Of a DNA stretch of 64,000 bases, positions 16,313 to 25,693 are shown piece after piece. The DNA lies in the NCBI GenBank assembly GCA_032153715.1, contig JALDYR010000001.1, positions 186,001-250,000 on the forward strand, in the 5' to 3' direction. The notes beneath the pieces are model-generated. The model did no database searches. It worked only from the letters and a program-made list of their open reading frames with translations, and was not told where the DNA came from. The stretch comes from SEAL01 sp032153715. Its GTDB lineage: Bacteria > Patescibacteriota > Saccharimonadia > Saccharimonadales > Saccharimonadaceae. Position 1 is the first letter of the stretch, and every line of letters starts with the position of its first letter. The position numbers were made by a program, and so were the translations under genes.

Positions 16313-18328
16313 CTATTTAACAAGTTCAATAAACTGCGCTTCGTTAATGACTTGCGTACCATAGCTCTCGGCCTTTTTCAGCTTGCTCGCCCCAACCTTG
16401 CCGCCGGCGACCAAGTACGTCGTATCCTTGGCTACGCTCGTCTGGAACGTTCCACCCAGCGCACGAATCCGGTCTGCCGCTTGATCGCGACTCATTGTTT
16501 CAAGCGTCCCCGTTACGACAAAGTTTTTACCAATTAATCTACCCGTTTTTCGTTCGTAGTGCGGAATAACACCAAGACTCGTAAACTTCTCAAGAAGTCG
16601 CAAATTATCCTCATCACCAAACCACGCAAGGACACTCTCAGCCACAACTTTGCCAATACCATCAATCGCCTCGAGTTTTTCAAGCGTTGCCAGCTTTAAT
16701 TTTTCAACCGATTCAAACTTTTTAGCAAGATCAATTGCCGTCTGTGCGCCGACATGCCGAATCCCCAGTCCAAGGATGAACTTTTCGAGCGGAGGATTTT
16801 TCTTTTCCTGAATCGCACCAACCAGCTTGCGCGCAGAAATAGCCGCGAACCGATCAAGTTTCAAAAGATCTTCAACCGTCAGCGTGTAGATGTCCGCCAA
16901 ATCTTTCACAAGCCCCGCGTCAACAAGCGCGACAACATTCTTTTCGCCAAGTGTATCAATATCAAGTGCTCCTTTTGATGCGTAGTATTCCAGTGCACGC
17001 TTTAGTAGCAACTCACTCGTCGCACCCTTAACGCGGTAGACAACATCTTTACCGGCTCGCTCAAATTCAAGCTCTGGATACTGCTCGCCAAGTGCTGCCT
17101 GGTAATCAAATGGCTTCGTACCTTTTGGTCGCAGCTCAGTAACAACACTTTCAACTTGCGGGATAATATCACCTGCCTTAAAAATAATCACTGTATCGCC
17201 AACGCGAATGTCTTTACGAGCAATTTCGTCTGCGTTATGCAGGCTGGCATGCTGCACAGTTGTTCCTGCCACAATCACGGGATCAAACACAGCAACAGGC
17301 GTTGCCGCACCCGTCCGGCCGATGCTAATCACGATATCTTTTACGATCGTCGTCGCCTGTTCGGCGGCGTATTTATAAGCAACTGCCGCACGCGGCTGCT
17401 TGCCAACAACACCCAGTTCACGGAACTGTGCACGGTCGTTCACCTTGATTACTAATCCATCAGTATTAAACGGCAGATCACCACGCACCTCACCGACATG
17501 GTCAACAAATCGCATAACGTCAGATAGTCGCGTAAAGACATTCGCCTCGTGATTGCGAGTCAGCCCAAGCGCCGAGAGGGCGTCATAGGCGTACATATTA
17601 GTCGAAACTTCCTCGGGATTATCACGCAGCAAGTCATACGCTCTAAAATGCAACGGACGCGCCGCGACTAACTTTGGATCAAGCTGACGAATCGTCCCCG
17701 CAGCCAAGTTGCGCGGGTTCGCAAACTCTGGATCGCCATTTTTGCGTCGTTTTTCATTCAGTGCAGTGAAGTCTTTTTTCAGCATCACAATTTCACCACG
17801 AACCTCTGTTCGACCAGATAGGAATTGCTCAAATCCTTTTTCCGCACGCAGGCGCAACGGCACATTCTTGATCGTCCGTACGTTATTCGTCACATCTTCA
17901 CCAATATAGCTATCACCACGCGTTACCGCCTGAACCAACATACCATCCTGATAAATAAGCGCGCAGGCTAGACCGTCCATCTTGATATCTGCAAAAAATT
18001 CATGTGCACGACCCGGCAACACTTTATCCATACGAGTCACCCATGATTCAACTTCATCGCGATCAAACACATCATTCAAACTTAGCATTCGCGAGGAATG
18101 AGCGACCTTCTGAAATCCTTCCTTAAGTTCATTACCAACGCGCTGCGTTGGACTGTCCGACGTAATGAGCTCGGGATGCTCTGACTCAAGTTGTTTGAGC
18201 TCGCTAAACAAACTATCATACACGGCATCATCAACCGACGGCGCATCGTTAACGTGATACTCATAACTATATTTATCGATTAGCGCACGTAATTCGCGTA
18301 CGCGCTCACTAGGCTGGACTTGCGTCAT
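16313..18328 (-). CDS. ligA: NAD-dependent DNA ligase lacking the zinc-finger cysteines
   Basis: 671 aa, normal size. It has the Ia domain, the adenylation motif KMDG with Lys116, an OB fold, HhH repeats (IDGIGKVVAESV) and a C-terminal BRCT domain (from about residue 590). Between the OB fold and HhH repeats, where relatives carry a four-Cys zinc finger, the stretch from KPFDYQ to DIDTLGEKN holds no cysteine, yet keeps length and flanks. ATG 18328 is chosen because AAAGG sits nine bases upstream; a TTG two codons earlier is less likely. The start overlaps the end of the upstream membrane-protein gene by 20 bases. Confidence 0.95.
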   Translation of the reverse strand: MTQVQPSERVRELRALIDKYSYEYHVNDAPSVDDAVYDSLFSELKQLESEHPELITSDSPTQRVGNELKEGFQKVAHSSRMLSLNDVFDRDEVESWVTRMDKVLPGRAHEFFADIKMDGLACALIYQDGMLVQAVTRGDSYIGEDVTNNVRTIKNVPLRLRAEKGFEQFLSGRTEVRGEIVMLKKDFTALNEKRRKNGDPEFANPRNLAAGTIRQLDPKLVAARPLHFRAYDLLRDNPEEVSTNMYAYDALSALGLTRNHEANVFTRLSDVMRFVDHVGEVRGDLPFNTDGLVIKVNDRAQFRELGVVGKQPRAAVAYKYAAEQATTIVKDIVISIGRTGAATPVAVFDPVIVAGTTVQHASLHNADEIARKDIRVGDTVIIFKAGDIIPQVESVVTELRPKGTKPFDYQAALGEQYPELEFERAGKDVVYRVKGATSELLLKRALEYYASKGALDIDTLGEKNVVALVDAGLVKDLADIYTLTVEDLLKLDRFAAISARKLVGAIQEKKNPPLEKFILGLGIRHVGAQTAIDLAKKFESVEKLKLATLEKLEAIDGIGKVVAESVLAWFGDEDNLRLLEKFTSLGVIPHYERKTGRLIGKNFVVTGTLETMSRDQAADRIRALGGTFQTSVAKDTTYLVAGGKVGASKLKKAESYGTQVINEAQFIELVK

Positions 18329-19541
18329 CTTCAACTACCTTTCGATACAATAAATAAATATATGAAGCGGCAAATACAATCGTGACCGAACTAAGCGTCA
18401 AAATTGCTAACGGCACCAATGGCAACCAAGAAACCGCTGGTAACAATTGCTTCAACCAATCATCAAAGAGGATGATTGGAATCACGATGAGCGCCCACAC
18501 GACAACAACAGTCAGCGTCAGCCATAAAAGCCTAAACAGAATACGCAAACGGCGCCCAATCACCAAGTCGCCCGCCGTTTTGATCGCCTGAAATGGATAC
18601 ATGCCAGGTAGCGTCACGACAACAAGCGCGATAAACGTGCTCGTCACCCAATAAAGCGACAGCAATACCAGTAATGTATCAGCGATCCAAAATAACATTG
18701 CTGCGACCCCACTGTCGAGCAGCCCTGAATATGAAGCAGCATTATACAGCAAAATTGCAATAGCCGCAGGCAGCAACTGAATCGCCAGTACAAACCCCAC
18801 AATCACTGTCGACAAAACCGGCGCACCGCTATTATATAAACCATCACGCAGTGCAACGCGCCGACCCGCCACAACATTACGAAGAAGCCATACGGTCGAC
18901 AGCCAAGCAAAGAAGACCGCCAGTCCGCCTAAGACGCTTTGCGCCTGGGTGACATTTGGCGTTAAACCAGTTGTGACAGAAGTCAGAAGCAGTAGACTTG
19001 CGCTACCGATCTTACCCCAGTTTCCCTGAAATACATCACCGCCCGTATCTTTTAACGTACTACTCAGGTTTGAGTAGGCGTCCTGTGCGCCAATACCGCT
19101 AATGACGATGGTAATCAGCAAGTAGGTCAAAATCAGACCACCAAACAACCTCTTTTGCTTCCATAAAGTCGCACGAACGTAATTAGTAAATGACCAATAG
19201 CCCTGAATCTCAAACGAGCGCTTGTAATCACGCCGCCTAGTACGTCGGAAGCTTCGATGTGGTCGCCGTCCAAGTAATCCGTTGATGCGGTAGTACATAG
19301 CAACAAATGGACGCTTCACAACGCGGCCAACCTTCTTCAGCCATTCTGGTGAAGCCCGTTCAATAGAGCGCCCTGTGCGGACTAGTTGTCGCCCGATTGA
19401 TTTACGCCAACGCCCCAGAAAACGAAAGCGCGCCGAAACGGAACGTCCTGCCTTGTGAGTGCTTTTTTGGATTTGCTGAAAAAATTGAACGATTCGAGTC
19501 GGTTTTTTACGACGAAGTTTCTGGATAAATGGTAATTGCAC
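18309..19541 (-). CDS. Polytopic membrane protein of unknown function
   Basis: About 410 aa from a GTG at 19541; a TTG at 19586 would add 15 residues that overlap htpX. The first 130 residues are strongly basic (many RR/RK), followed by about eight membrane segments. The layout resembles DUF-type membrane proteins with cytoplasmic basic tails, but I recognise no family. It sits between htpX and ligA in one leftward run and overlaps ligA by 20 bases, so it is probably co-transcribed with both. Confidence 0.7.
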   Translation of the reverse strand: MQLPFIQKLRRKKPTRIVQFFQQIQKSTHKAGRSVSARFRFLGRWRKSIGRQLVRTGRSIERASPEWLKKVGRVVKRPFVAMYYRINGLLGRRPHRSFRRTRRRDYKRSFEIQGYWSFTNYVRATLWKQKRLFGGLILTYLLITIVISGIGAQDAYSNLSSTLKDTGGDVFQGNWGKIGSASLLLLTSVTTGLTPNVTQAQSVLGGLAVFFAWLSTVWLLRNVVAGRRVALRDGLYNSGAPVLSTVIVGFVLAIQLLPAAIAILLYNAASYSGLLDSGVAAMLFWIADTLLVLLSLYWVTSTFIALVVVTLPGMYPFQAIKTAGDLVIGRRLRILFRLLWLTLTVVVVWALIVIPIILFDDWLKQLLPAVSWLPLVPLAILTLSSVTIVFAASYIYLLYRKVVEDDASPA

Positions 19542-19551
19542 GTTTTTATCT

Positions 19552-20430
19552 CTAAAATTTATCTGCGTTCTTACGAAGCCGAGCAATACGCTCTTCTAGT
19601 GGTGGATGGGTACTAAATAGATTGCTTAAAAAACCTGATTTTAACGGATTGTTGAAGAACAGATGCGCCGTCGCTGTGCTTTGGTGTTGCATCGGCTGGC
19701 TATAGTGTGCAAGCTTTTCAAGTGCACTCACTAATCCTTCTGGGTGGCGTGTCGTCATGGCGCCCGTAGCGTCCGCCAAGTACTCACGCTGACGGCTGAC
19801 CGCCATTTGAATAATTGCCGCCATAATTGGCGCGAGAATAACAAGAACAATCCCAACAATATAAAAGACGGGTGGAACATTACGATTATCATTATCACCC
19901 CCAAAGAAGAAGGCATGCATTGCTAGGTCAGACAGAAGGCCGATTGCGCTCACCAAGCCAAATGCGATCATACTGACGCGAATATCATAGTTCTGCACGT
20001 GACCCATCTCGTGTGCCATAACCGCTTCAAGCTCGTTATCATCCATAATCTCCATCAGGCCAGTCGTCGCTGCGACAATCGCATGTCGTGGATCGCGACC
20101 AGTGGCAAATGCATTTGGCGCCGGATCATTGATCACATAAATCTTTGGCGTTGGCATGCCCGTCGTAATCGCAAGGTTTTCGACAATACGATACAATCGC
20201 GGGTTATCGCGCTTCTCAATCTCCTGCGCACCGGTCATAGCAACAGCCAACTTGGCTGCGGCATAATACTGGATTAACGCGTAAATTGCGGCACCGCCAA
20301 TCACCCAATAGGTAATCGACGTATTGCCAAAATACAGGCTTGCGACGTAGCCAATTGCCGCAATAATACCTACAAAAACAGCCATGATGAAAAAGGTATT
20401 ACGTTTATTTGCGGCAATTGCTCCGTACAT
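19552..20430 (-). CDS. htpX: Membrane zinc metalloprotease HtpX
   Basis: 292 aa. M48 peptidase with HEMGH zinc motif (about residue 141) and a downstream REYLADATGA that supplies the third zinc ligand. Two N-terminal membrane segments and two more after the HExxH helix match HtpX, which degrades misfolded membrane proteins. It directly follows lemA, the usual LemA-HtpX pair. Confidence 0.95.
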   Translation of the reverse strand: MYGAIAANKRNTFFIMAVFVGIIAAIGYVASLYFGNTSITYWVIGGAAIYALIQYYAAAKLAVAMTGAQEIEKRDNPRLYRIVENLAITTGMPTPKIYVINDPAPNAFATGRDPRHAIVAATTGLMEIMDDNELEAVMAHEMGHVQNYDIRVSMIAFGLVSAIGLLSDLAMHAFFFGGDNDNRNVPPVFYIVGIVLVILAPIMAAIIQMAVSRQREYLADATGAMTTRHPEGLVSALEKLAHYSQPMQHQSTATAHLFFNNPLKSGFLSNLFSTHPPLEERIARLRKNADKF

Positions 20431-20466
20431 AGTATTAGCTCTCTGGGAATAAGTTAGGTTTAGTTA

Positions 20467-21030
20467 TTAAAATTTAACGTCAACTGGTTTTTCGACTGTT
20501 GCGCGCTCAGACTCGTCAACGTCATAGAATTCACGCTCTTTAAAGCCAAGCATGCCAGCGAAGATATTGTTAGGAAATAGCTGGATCTTTGTGTTCAAAT
20601 CACGAACACCACCGTTATAAAAGCGGCGTGACGCCTGAATTTTATCTTCTGTGTCAACCAGTTCAGTCTGCAATTCACTAAAGTTTTGGCTCGCCTTTAG
20701 GTCTGGGTAGGCCTCGGCAATAGCAAAGACACTCTTCAATGCGTCGGTCAACATATTGTCAGCCGTCGCAGCTTCTTTAGGGCTGCCAGCATTGAGGACA
20801 GCAGAACGTGCTTCAGTCACTTTTTCAAATACACCGCTTTCGTGCTGCGCATAACCCTTAACGGTGTTTACGAGATTAGGGATCAAGTCCGCACGTCGTT
20901 TCAGCTGAACGGTAATATCACTCCAGGCCTCGTCAACACGAACTTTCAGTGTAACTAGTGAGTTGTAGGTGACCCAAAGAAAAATCGCTACAACAGCAAC
21001 AATTCCTAGGACAATCCATAATGCAATCAT
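20467..21030 (-). CDS. lemA: LemA family protein
   Basis: 187 aa. One N-terminal membrane helix (residues 3-23), then the helical LemA domain with RVDEAWSDITVQLKRRADLIPNLVNTVKGY split over two helices, and RFYNGGVRDLNTKI. It probably sits in the membrane with a four-helix domain on one face; function is not firmly known. A TGCTATAAT extended -10 box (21079-21072 on the minus strand) and AAGGGG precede ATG 21030. Operon with htpX. Confidence 0.94.
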   Translation of the reverse strand: MIALWIVLGIVAVVAIFLWVTYNSLVTLKVRVDEAWSDITVQLKRRADLIPNLVNTVKGYAQHESGVFEKVTEARSAVLNAGSPKEAATADNMLTDALKSVFAIAEAYPDLKASQNFSELQTELVDTEDKIQASRRFYNGGVRDLNTKIQLFPNNIFAGMLGFKEREFYDVDESERATVEKPVDVKF

Positions 21031-21091
21031 TTCTTATAATCCCCTTAATTGATTCATTGATTTGTACCTTTATTATAGCATTTTTGATCAA

Positions 21092-21121
21092 AAAACTCGA
21101 TCCCGTAAAGGACCGAGTTTT
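21092..21121 (-). terminator. Terminator after the tRNA pair
   Basis: Stem 21092-21103 with 21110-21121 (one mismatch), loop CGTAAA. On the minus strand it follows tRNA-Leu and runs into T residues. Confidence 0.75.
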
Positions 21122-21130
21122 CATTATTTC

Positions 21131-21217
21131 TGGTGCGCAGAGCGGGACTTGAACCCGCACGACCTTGCGGCCAAGAGATTTTAAGTCTCTCGTGTCTACC
21201 AATTCCACCATCCGCGC
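21131..21217 (-). tRNA. tRNA-Leu (anticodon UAA), CCA encoded
   Basis: 87 bases. On the minus strand the acceptor GCGCGGA pairs with TCTGCGC; the anticodon stem-loop reads AGACT-TAA-AATCT in context, a long variable arm follows, the T loop is TTCAAGT, and CCA is encoded. Confidence 0.95.
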
Positions 21218-21221
21218 TTAA

Positions 21222-21295
21222 TGGAGGCACCTACGGGATTCGAACCCGTGTAAACGGTTTTGCAGACCGGTGCGTAACCACTCCGCCAAGGCGCC
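21222..21295 (-). tRNA. tRNA-Cys (anticodon GCA), CCA encoded
   Basis: 74 bases. Acceptor GGCGCCT/AGGTGCC, anticodon loop CTGCAAA, T loop TTCGAAT, encoded CCA at 21224-21222. It lies four bases upstream of tRNA-Leu, so one transcript is likely. Confidence 0.96.
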
Positions 21296-21364
21296 ATCTT
21301 GAGCCATTATAGCAGACCATTATGAATGGCTGAACTATATCCTAGAAAAATATCGAGATATGAA

Positions 21365-21392
21365 ATGTCCGACCGTTTTACGGGTCGGACAT
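21365..21392 (-). terminator. Hairpin downstream of the 51-aa gene
   Basis: Perfect 10-bp stem ATGTCCGACC (21365-21374) / GGTCGGACAT (21383-21392), eight-base loop, 12 bases past the stop. No strong T-run follows, but the position fits termination. Confidence 0.6.
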
Positions 21393-21403
21393 GTTCATAA
21401 AAC

Positions 21404-21559
21404 TTAGCGAGATAACAGCAAGCAAAAACGCCCATTTATGTCACGATGATCGTACACGCGACTGCGCGCCTCGTCGAATGATTGCGCTGTATTACATCCA
21501 GGGCAATGCCGCTTCTCCTCACTTGCAGACAACTTCTTCCGCTTTATGACAGATGACAT
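21404..21559 (-). CDS. Small zinc-ribbon-like protein, 51 aa
   Basis: ATG 21559 follows AAGGAGAGAT, a strong ribosome site, and the frame ends at TAA 21404-21406. The peptide is basic at the start (MSSVIKRKKLSASEEKRH) and has CPGC near residue 19 and one more Cys near residue 45, suggesting a small metal or redox knuckle. A hairpin terminator lies just past the stop. No family recognised. Confidence 0.7.
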   Translation of the reverse strand: MSSVIKRKKLSASEEKRHCPGCNTAQSFDEARSRVYDHRDINGRFCLLLSR

Positions 21560-21651
21560 ATCTCTCCTTGTAGTACGAACAATAGCATTATTATACCATA
21601 AAAGTAAAAAATATCTACATCAATAGGTCAGTTGCCAATCAAAACTATGTG

Positions 21652-21834
21652 TTACTTTTTATTTCGCAAGCGATATTGAACCGCTTCATACTTACGAAAA
21701 GCGATACAAATGAACAGGTATACGATAGCGACACCAGCAAGGCCATTAAGAAGTGGATTAGAACTAAAAACAAGGCCGACGACAAGCGCCGCAAATGCAA
21801 TAAATTCGTCTATGGTAATTGGAAGTATATTCAT
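21652..21834 (-). CDS. Small membrane protein, 60 aa
   Basis: From ATG 21834 (MNILPITIDEF) with one or two hydrophobic segments and a basic tail. TATAAT at 21846-21841 is exactly six bases upstream of the ATG, the leaderless pattern seen at several genes here, so the longer frame start at 21885 is rejected. Function unknown. Confidence 0.6.
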   Translation of the reverse strand: MNILPITIDEFIAFAALVVGLVFSSNPLLNGLAGVAIVYLFICIAFRKYEAVQYRLRNKK

Positions 21835-21858
21835 AAGATTATTATACAAGTAAAAGTT

Positions 21859-21897
21859 GGCAGGGAGGAAAATGAAATTAATCATCTCCTCCCTGCC
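21859..21897 (-). terminator. Terminator of the secreted 165-aa protein gene
   Basis: Perfect 11-bp stem 21859-21869 with 21887-21897 (GGCAGGGAGGA/TCCTCCCTGCC) located just past the stop at 21909, followed on the minus strand by AACTTTTAC. Confidence 0.75.
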
Positions 21898-21908
21898 ACA
21901 CTCCGCCT

Positions 21909-22406
21909 TTACGCGTAAGTGCAGATCCGGACGAACGATGAGCGGTACGTCTGATGGTATCGCTTCACTCCTCCGCCCAGGTTCACTTCGACAGGCCCGA
22001 GAGATACGCCTACAAGCGCTTCACCCGTCGAATCATTGTAGGAATCAACTACTGTGCGGTATCTTGCACATCCAACTGGATTGTTGAATACTACATCGTT
22101 CCATCCATTCGAGGCCCACTTTCCCGCCACCTGCTCCCAGGTGCGCGTCCATGGAACTGGCGAAGGCGAACTAGATACATCTAGCATGCGCTCCAGCTTG
22201 ATGTATGTATAGCATCCAAATGTATCTGCACAGTCAGTGTTGACATTGGCGCGACCAGTGATGGACTCGCCTGTTGCCTTCGGGGCGTAGACACCTTTTG
22301 CGTAAGACGCCGCAGATGCGCTACCCGAACTGATCATACCCATTGCGACTGCCATAACAATAACAGCCATGGCAACCATGGTAAGTTTGCACCTCTTGAT
22401 CAGCAT
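21909..22406 (-). CDS. Secreted protein of unknown function, 165 aa
   Basis: A basic N-terminus, hydrophobic core and SASAA cleavage site (about residues 28-34) form a Sec signal peptide. The mature part of about 130 residues has four cysteines (CADTFGC, GCARY, RICTY), suggesting disulfides, and looks beta-rich. Own promoter (22475-22447), ribosome site GAGAGGGTGAAG, and own terminator, so it is monocistronic. A secreted effector or surface factor is possible but not shown. Confidence 0.8.
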   Translation of the reverse strand: MLIKRCKLTMVAMAVIVMAVAMGMISSGSASAASYAKGVYAPKATGESITGRANVNTDCADTFGCYTYIKLERMLDVSSSPSPVPWTRTWEQVAGKWASNGWNDVVFNNPVGCARYRTVVDSYNDSTGEALVGVSLGPVEVNLGGGVKRYHQTYRSSFVRICTYA

Positions 22407-22446
22407 CGAACTTCACCCTCTCGTTCACTCTGATTCCGACTAAAAC

Positions 22447-22475
22447 AATATACGCCATATCCCTCATAATTTCAA
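22447..22475 (-). promoter_or_regulatory. Promoter of the secreted 165-aa protein
   Basis: Minus strand TTGAAA (22475-22470), 17-base spacer, TATATT (22452-22447). Confidence 0.65.
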
Positions 22476-22534
22476 GTGTAACTTCAGCTATGTATACATA
22501 TTAATTTAAAAAAACTAGCACTAACATTAAACTA

Positions 22535-23317
22535 CTACCGCTGACGTAGTGTGTCTGGAGCGTTCGAGAACATCGCTTCCAATGCCGGCGTCACCTCTTT
22601 TTCGGGGGTTGCATGTGGCGCAACTTGCGACTGACGCTTTGCGGGCAAACCTTTTACTTTGCGCTCAATAATTTCATTCAGATTATCGAGCTGTTCATTA
22701 TGATAATCCTCCACATAAAATGGTGCACTGTAGCGCTCCATTAACTTTATAGCTATATCAACTTGGCTCGGTGCTGGCTGCGACAGGGGTGGAGTTTTGA
22801 TATCCGCTCGTGGCACGATCTCATCGGCAAAGCGCAGCTGCTGCAATAGCAACATGCCATCATGGGCGGTGATAATACCAATATGCTGCTTGCCATACAG
22901 TGCAAATGTCGTGACGGCGATCTTTTTGGCGCGCACGAAAGCCTGGCGCAACAATGAGTATGCCAACTCCCCGCCTTTACCCGGTACCATATAGTATGGC
23001 TTTTCATAATACATGGGATTAATTGATTCTAGCTCGCCGAACTGCCTGACGATAATATTGCGCTCTGCACCGCCGCTGCTTTCGATAATCTCATCATCGG
23101 TAATCTCAATATATCTATCATCAAGCTCGATTGCTCGATGGATTTCGTCAGATTTTAGTTCTTTGCCACTTTTTGATTTGGCGACTCGCGTGATTGGCTT
23201 GTGCTCAATCGAGTCAATCTGCACAAACTTTGGTCCCGCTGATCGCGTTGCCGAGAATAACCGTATCGGCACCGTCAAATCACCTAGCCTGAAGTACCCG
23301 TTCCACGATGCTTTCAT
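22535..23317 (-). CDS. ku: Ku protein, DNA double-strand break end binding
   Basis: 260 aa, typical of bacterial Ku. The N-terminal ASWNGYFRLGDLTVPIRLFSAT is the hallmark of prokaryotic Ku, which forms a homodimeric ring on DNA ends and recruits a ligase for end joining. ATG 23317 follows AAGGAGG; an upstream in-frame ATG at 23359 lacks a site. The C-terminal tail is short. No ligase D is in the window; ligA lies 4 kb away. Divergent from an SRAP gene. Confidence 0.92.
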   Translation of the reverse strand: MKASWNGYFRLGDLTVPIRLFSATRSAGPKFVQIDSIEHKPITRVAKSKSGKELKSDEIHRAIELDDRYIEITDDEIIESSGGAERNIIVRQFGELESINPMYYEKPYYMVPGKGGELAYSLLRQAFVRAKKIAVTTFALYGKQHIGIITAHDGMLLLQQLRFADEIVPRADIKTPPLSQPAPSQVDIAIKLMERYSAPFYVEDYHNEQLDNLNEIIERKVKGLPAKRQSQVAPHATPEKEVTPALEAMFSNAPDTLRQR

Positions 23318-23414
23318 GTACAGCCTCCTTATTGATTCATCATAATCTTCGCGCCGCAAAATAACTGTGAGATTCCTAACTTCACCACTAATGAATCGGC
23401 CGTAAAATAATGGT

Positions 23415-24056
23415 ATGTGTGGACGGTATACACTTTACGACATAGATGAGCTCGGCGAACATTTTGGTGTCGAAATTCCTGATGATCTACAGCCAAACTA
23501 TAATGCGGCACCTACTCAAGAAATGCCCGTCATTACAAACCAAGGACTTGAGCTAATGCGCTGGGGATTAATCCCCGCCTGGGCAAAAGACGAAAAGATC
23601 GGATACAAACTCATCAACGCTCGCAGCGAAACCGTCTTTGAAAAACCAATGTGGAAATCCATCGTCACCAAACATCGCTGTCTTGTGCCCGCCAACGGCT
23701 TTTATGAATGGCGGGCCCGTACCGATGGCAAGCACCCGCTCTATATTCACCCCAAAAAAATTGGCCTGTTTGCATTTGCTGGCATTTGGTCCAGCTGGAA
23801 ACATGACGGGGCCGAATGGCTTACCTACTCAATCATGACGACGGCACCAAACAAAGAAATGACAGCCGTTCACGATCGCATGCCAGTCATTCTTCACCCG
23901 GATGACGAATCACTCTGGCTTGGCGCCGACACGCATGATGCAATCGAAACCCTACTGATGCCGTTTACAAACAACAGCCTCGAAATCTACGAAGTCAGCA
24001 AAAATGTTAATACTGCCAAAACCAACGACGCGACACTCATTAAAGCAATCGCCTAA
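23415..24056 (+). CDS. yedK: SRAP (HMCES/YedK) family abasic-site protein
   Basis: 213 aa. Cys2 directly after the start Met forms the DNA-protein crosslink to abasic sites in this family; NARSET, GFYEW and VHDRMP supply the conserved Asn, Glu and His. It shields abasic sites in single-stranded DNA. TAAAAT at 23403-23408 is six bases from ATG 23415, so the message is probably leaderless. It is back to back with ku, which suggests a joint DNA repair role. Confidence 0.95.
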   Translation: MCGRYTLYDIDELGEHFGVEIPDDLQPNYNAAPTQEMPVITNQGLELMRWGLIPAWAKDEKIGYKLINARSETVFEKPMWKSIVTKHRCLVPANGFYEWRARTDGKHPLYIHPKKIGLFAFAGIWSSWKHDGAEWLTYSIMTTAPNKEMTAVHDRMPVILHPDDESLWLGADTHDAIETLLMPFTNNSLEIYEVSKNVNTAKTNDATLIKAIA

Positions 24057-24057
24057 C

Positions 24058-25644
24058 CTATTTCGGCTTTGCATTTGGAATATTGCGCGAGAACAATAAT
24101 GACAGGACGCAAAATGCGACGATATAAAATAGCGCCTGTCGAATACCGTCAATTTGCGCATTTGTATAGACGTCGACAATCTCATCCGCCTCGCTCTGCG
24201 TTGCGCCCTTTGACATTGCGTATGCCTCTGCTTGCGGCGCACTGATGACCTGTAGCGACTTGGCGTTCGTTGATATGTAATCCTTTACGTTTGACGGCAG
24301 CGTGGTTTGGTCAATCGAACTCACAAAGCCAGTCGTCAGTGACGTGATAAATAGTGACCCAATCAAAGCAGTTCCGAGTGATGACCCAAGATTCTGAAAT
24401 GTTCCCTGTAGGCCGCCACCCTCGGCAGAATTTTTGTCGCCCACGGCAGACATATTCACATTACCCAGCTGCGAGGCCAGGAAACCGAGGCCAGCACCCA
24501 AGATGAACATGCCCGTCCCAAAGATAAATCCTTCCAGCTGCTCATTAATCGATGACATCAAGACCAGCCCGCCCAAAATCAAGCATATCTGACCCAGGCG
24601 CACGATTTTGCGCGCCGAAAACATCGTGACCAGTCGCGCCCCGCTAATCGAGAACAGGATCAATCCGACCGACAATGGCAGAATCTTGATGCCGGTCTGC
24701 AGCGCATCAAATCCTAGCACGACCTGCAAGTAGACCGGCATTACAAAGAACAGCGCTGCAATCGTGAAGTATTGGAACAGCAACACTGCGAGTCCACTGC
24801 GCAACACCGGACTCGCAAACAATGACACCTTTAGCAGTGCAACTTTTCCCTGCGCTTCCAGCATCTTTTGCCGGCGATAGAACGTCCACAAAATAATGAT
24901 ACCGGTGAGGATCATGTACGCGACCAGTGATATTCCAAATGGTGTAATTGGCACGCCGTTAAATTCCGGCGACGAGATCGGCTTGACCCAGCCCCACACC
25001 TTACTCTGCAGCAAGCCGTACACCAGAATACCCATGCCCGCCACCGACAGCAATACGCTCGGCACATCAATCGTCTGCTTATCCCTCACCTTTTCATCTG
25101 CAATCTTGTTCGTAACCAGTAAAATAATCGCCATGATAATCGTTTCGCCGATGAATACATAGCGCCACGAAAAGTACGTCGTCATAAAGCCACCGATCAA
25201 TGGTCCAGCAGCAGCAGCCGCACCAGAAATACCACCAATAATCGCAAAAGCAATTACTCGATCCCGACCCTTATAATTCACCGCTGCAAGCGCAGCAATT
25301 GCTGGAATCACCAGCACCGCGCCCAGCCCTTCAATCAGTGACCAGCCAAGTAGCAATATCGTTAAGTTTGGCGCCAATCCCGTCATCAACGACCCGAGTC
25401 CATACACCACTGCGCCGATCTTGAACGCCCGGCGCCGCCCCCAAATATCCCCGAGCTTGCCGCCCGTCAGCATAAATGCTGCCATCGTGAGCGTGTAAAA
25501 CGTAATAGCGACCTGCATACCAGTTATATCGGTATGCAGGTCGCTTGCGACGGTCGAGAGTGATACATTCATCACCGTACTGTCTAGCACCATCACGAAC
25601 TGGGCAAATGCCAGAATGATGATGACTAGCCATTTCTTTTTCAT
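24058..25644 (-). CDS. MFS drug exporter, DHA2 (EmrB/QacA) type
   Basis: 528 aa with 14 predicted membrane segments. Features: QFVMVLDSTVMNVSL (motif D1), GGKLGDIWGRRRAFKIG (motif A), and motif C-like glycines in GAAAAAGPLIGG. It should export drugs or metabolites by proton antiport. GGGGAGTGAG precedes ATG 25644. The next gene, a membrane protein, lies 49 bases upstream in the same direction and may be its operon partner. Confidence 0.94.
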   Translation of the reverse strand: MKKKWLVIIILAFAQFVMVLDSTVMNVSLSTVASDLHTDITGMQVAITFYTLTMAAFMLTGGKLGDIWGRRRAFKIGAVVYGLGSLMTGLAPNLTILLLGWSLIEGLGAVLVIPAIAALAAVNYKGRDRVIAFAIIGGISGAAAAAGPLIGGFMTTYFSWRYVFIGETIIMAIILLVTNKIADEKVRDKQTIDVPSVLLSVAGMGILVYGLLQSKVWGWVKPISSPEFNGVPITPFGISLVAYMILTGIIILWTFYRRQKMLEAQGKVALLKVSLFASPVLRSGLAVLLFQYFTIAALFFVMPVYLQVVLGFDALQTGIKILPLSVGLILFSISGARLVTMFSARKIVRLGQICLILGGLVLMSSINEQLEGFIFGTGMFILGAGLGFLASQLGNVNMSAVGDKNSAEGGGLQGTFQNLGSSLGTALIGSLFITSLTTGFVSSIDQTTLPSNVKDYISTNAKSLQVISAPQAEAYAMSKGATQSEADEIVDVYTNAQIDGIRQALFYIVAFCVLSLLFSRNIPNAKPK

Positions 25645-25693
25645 ATGCTCACTCCCCTTCGGTTACTACCAAAACCACTTCATCAAACACTGC

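Noticed and set aside
20933..21211. Open frame of 92 codons on the minus strand
   Set aside because: Its first residues (MVELVDTRDLKSLGRKV) are a translation of tRNA-Leu; it then overlaps the start of lemA.
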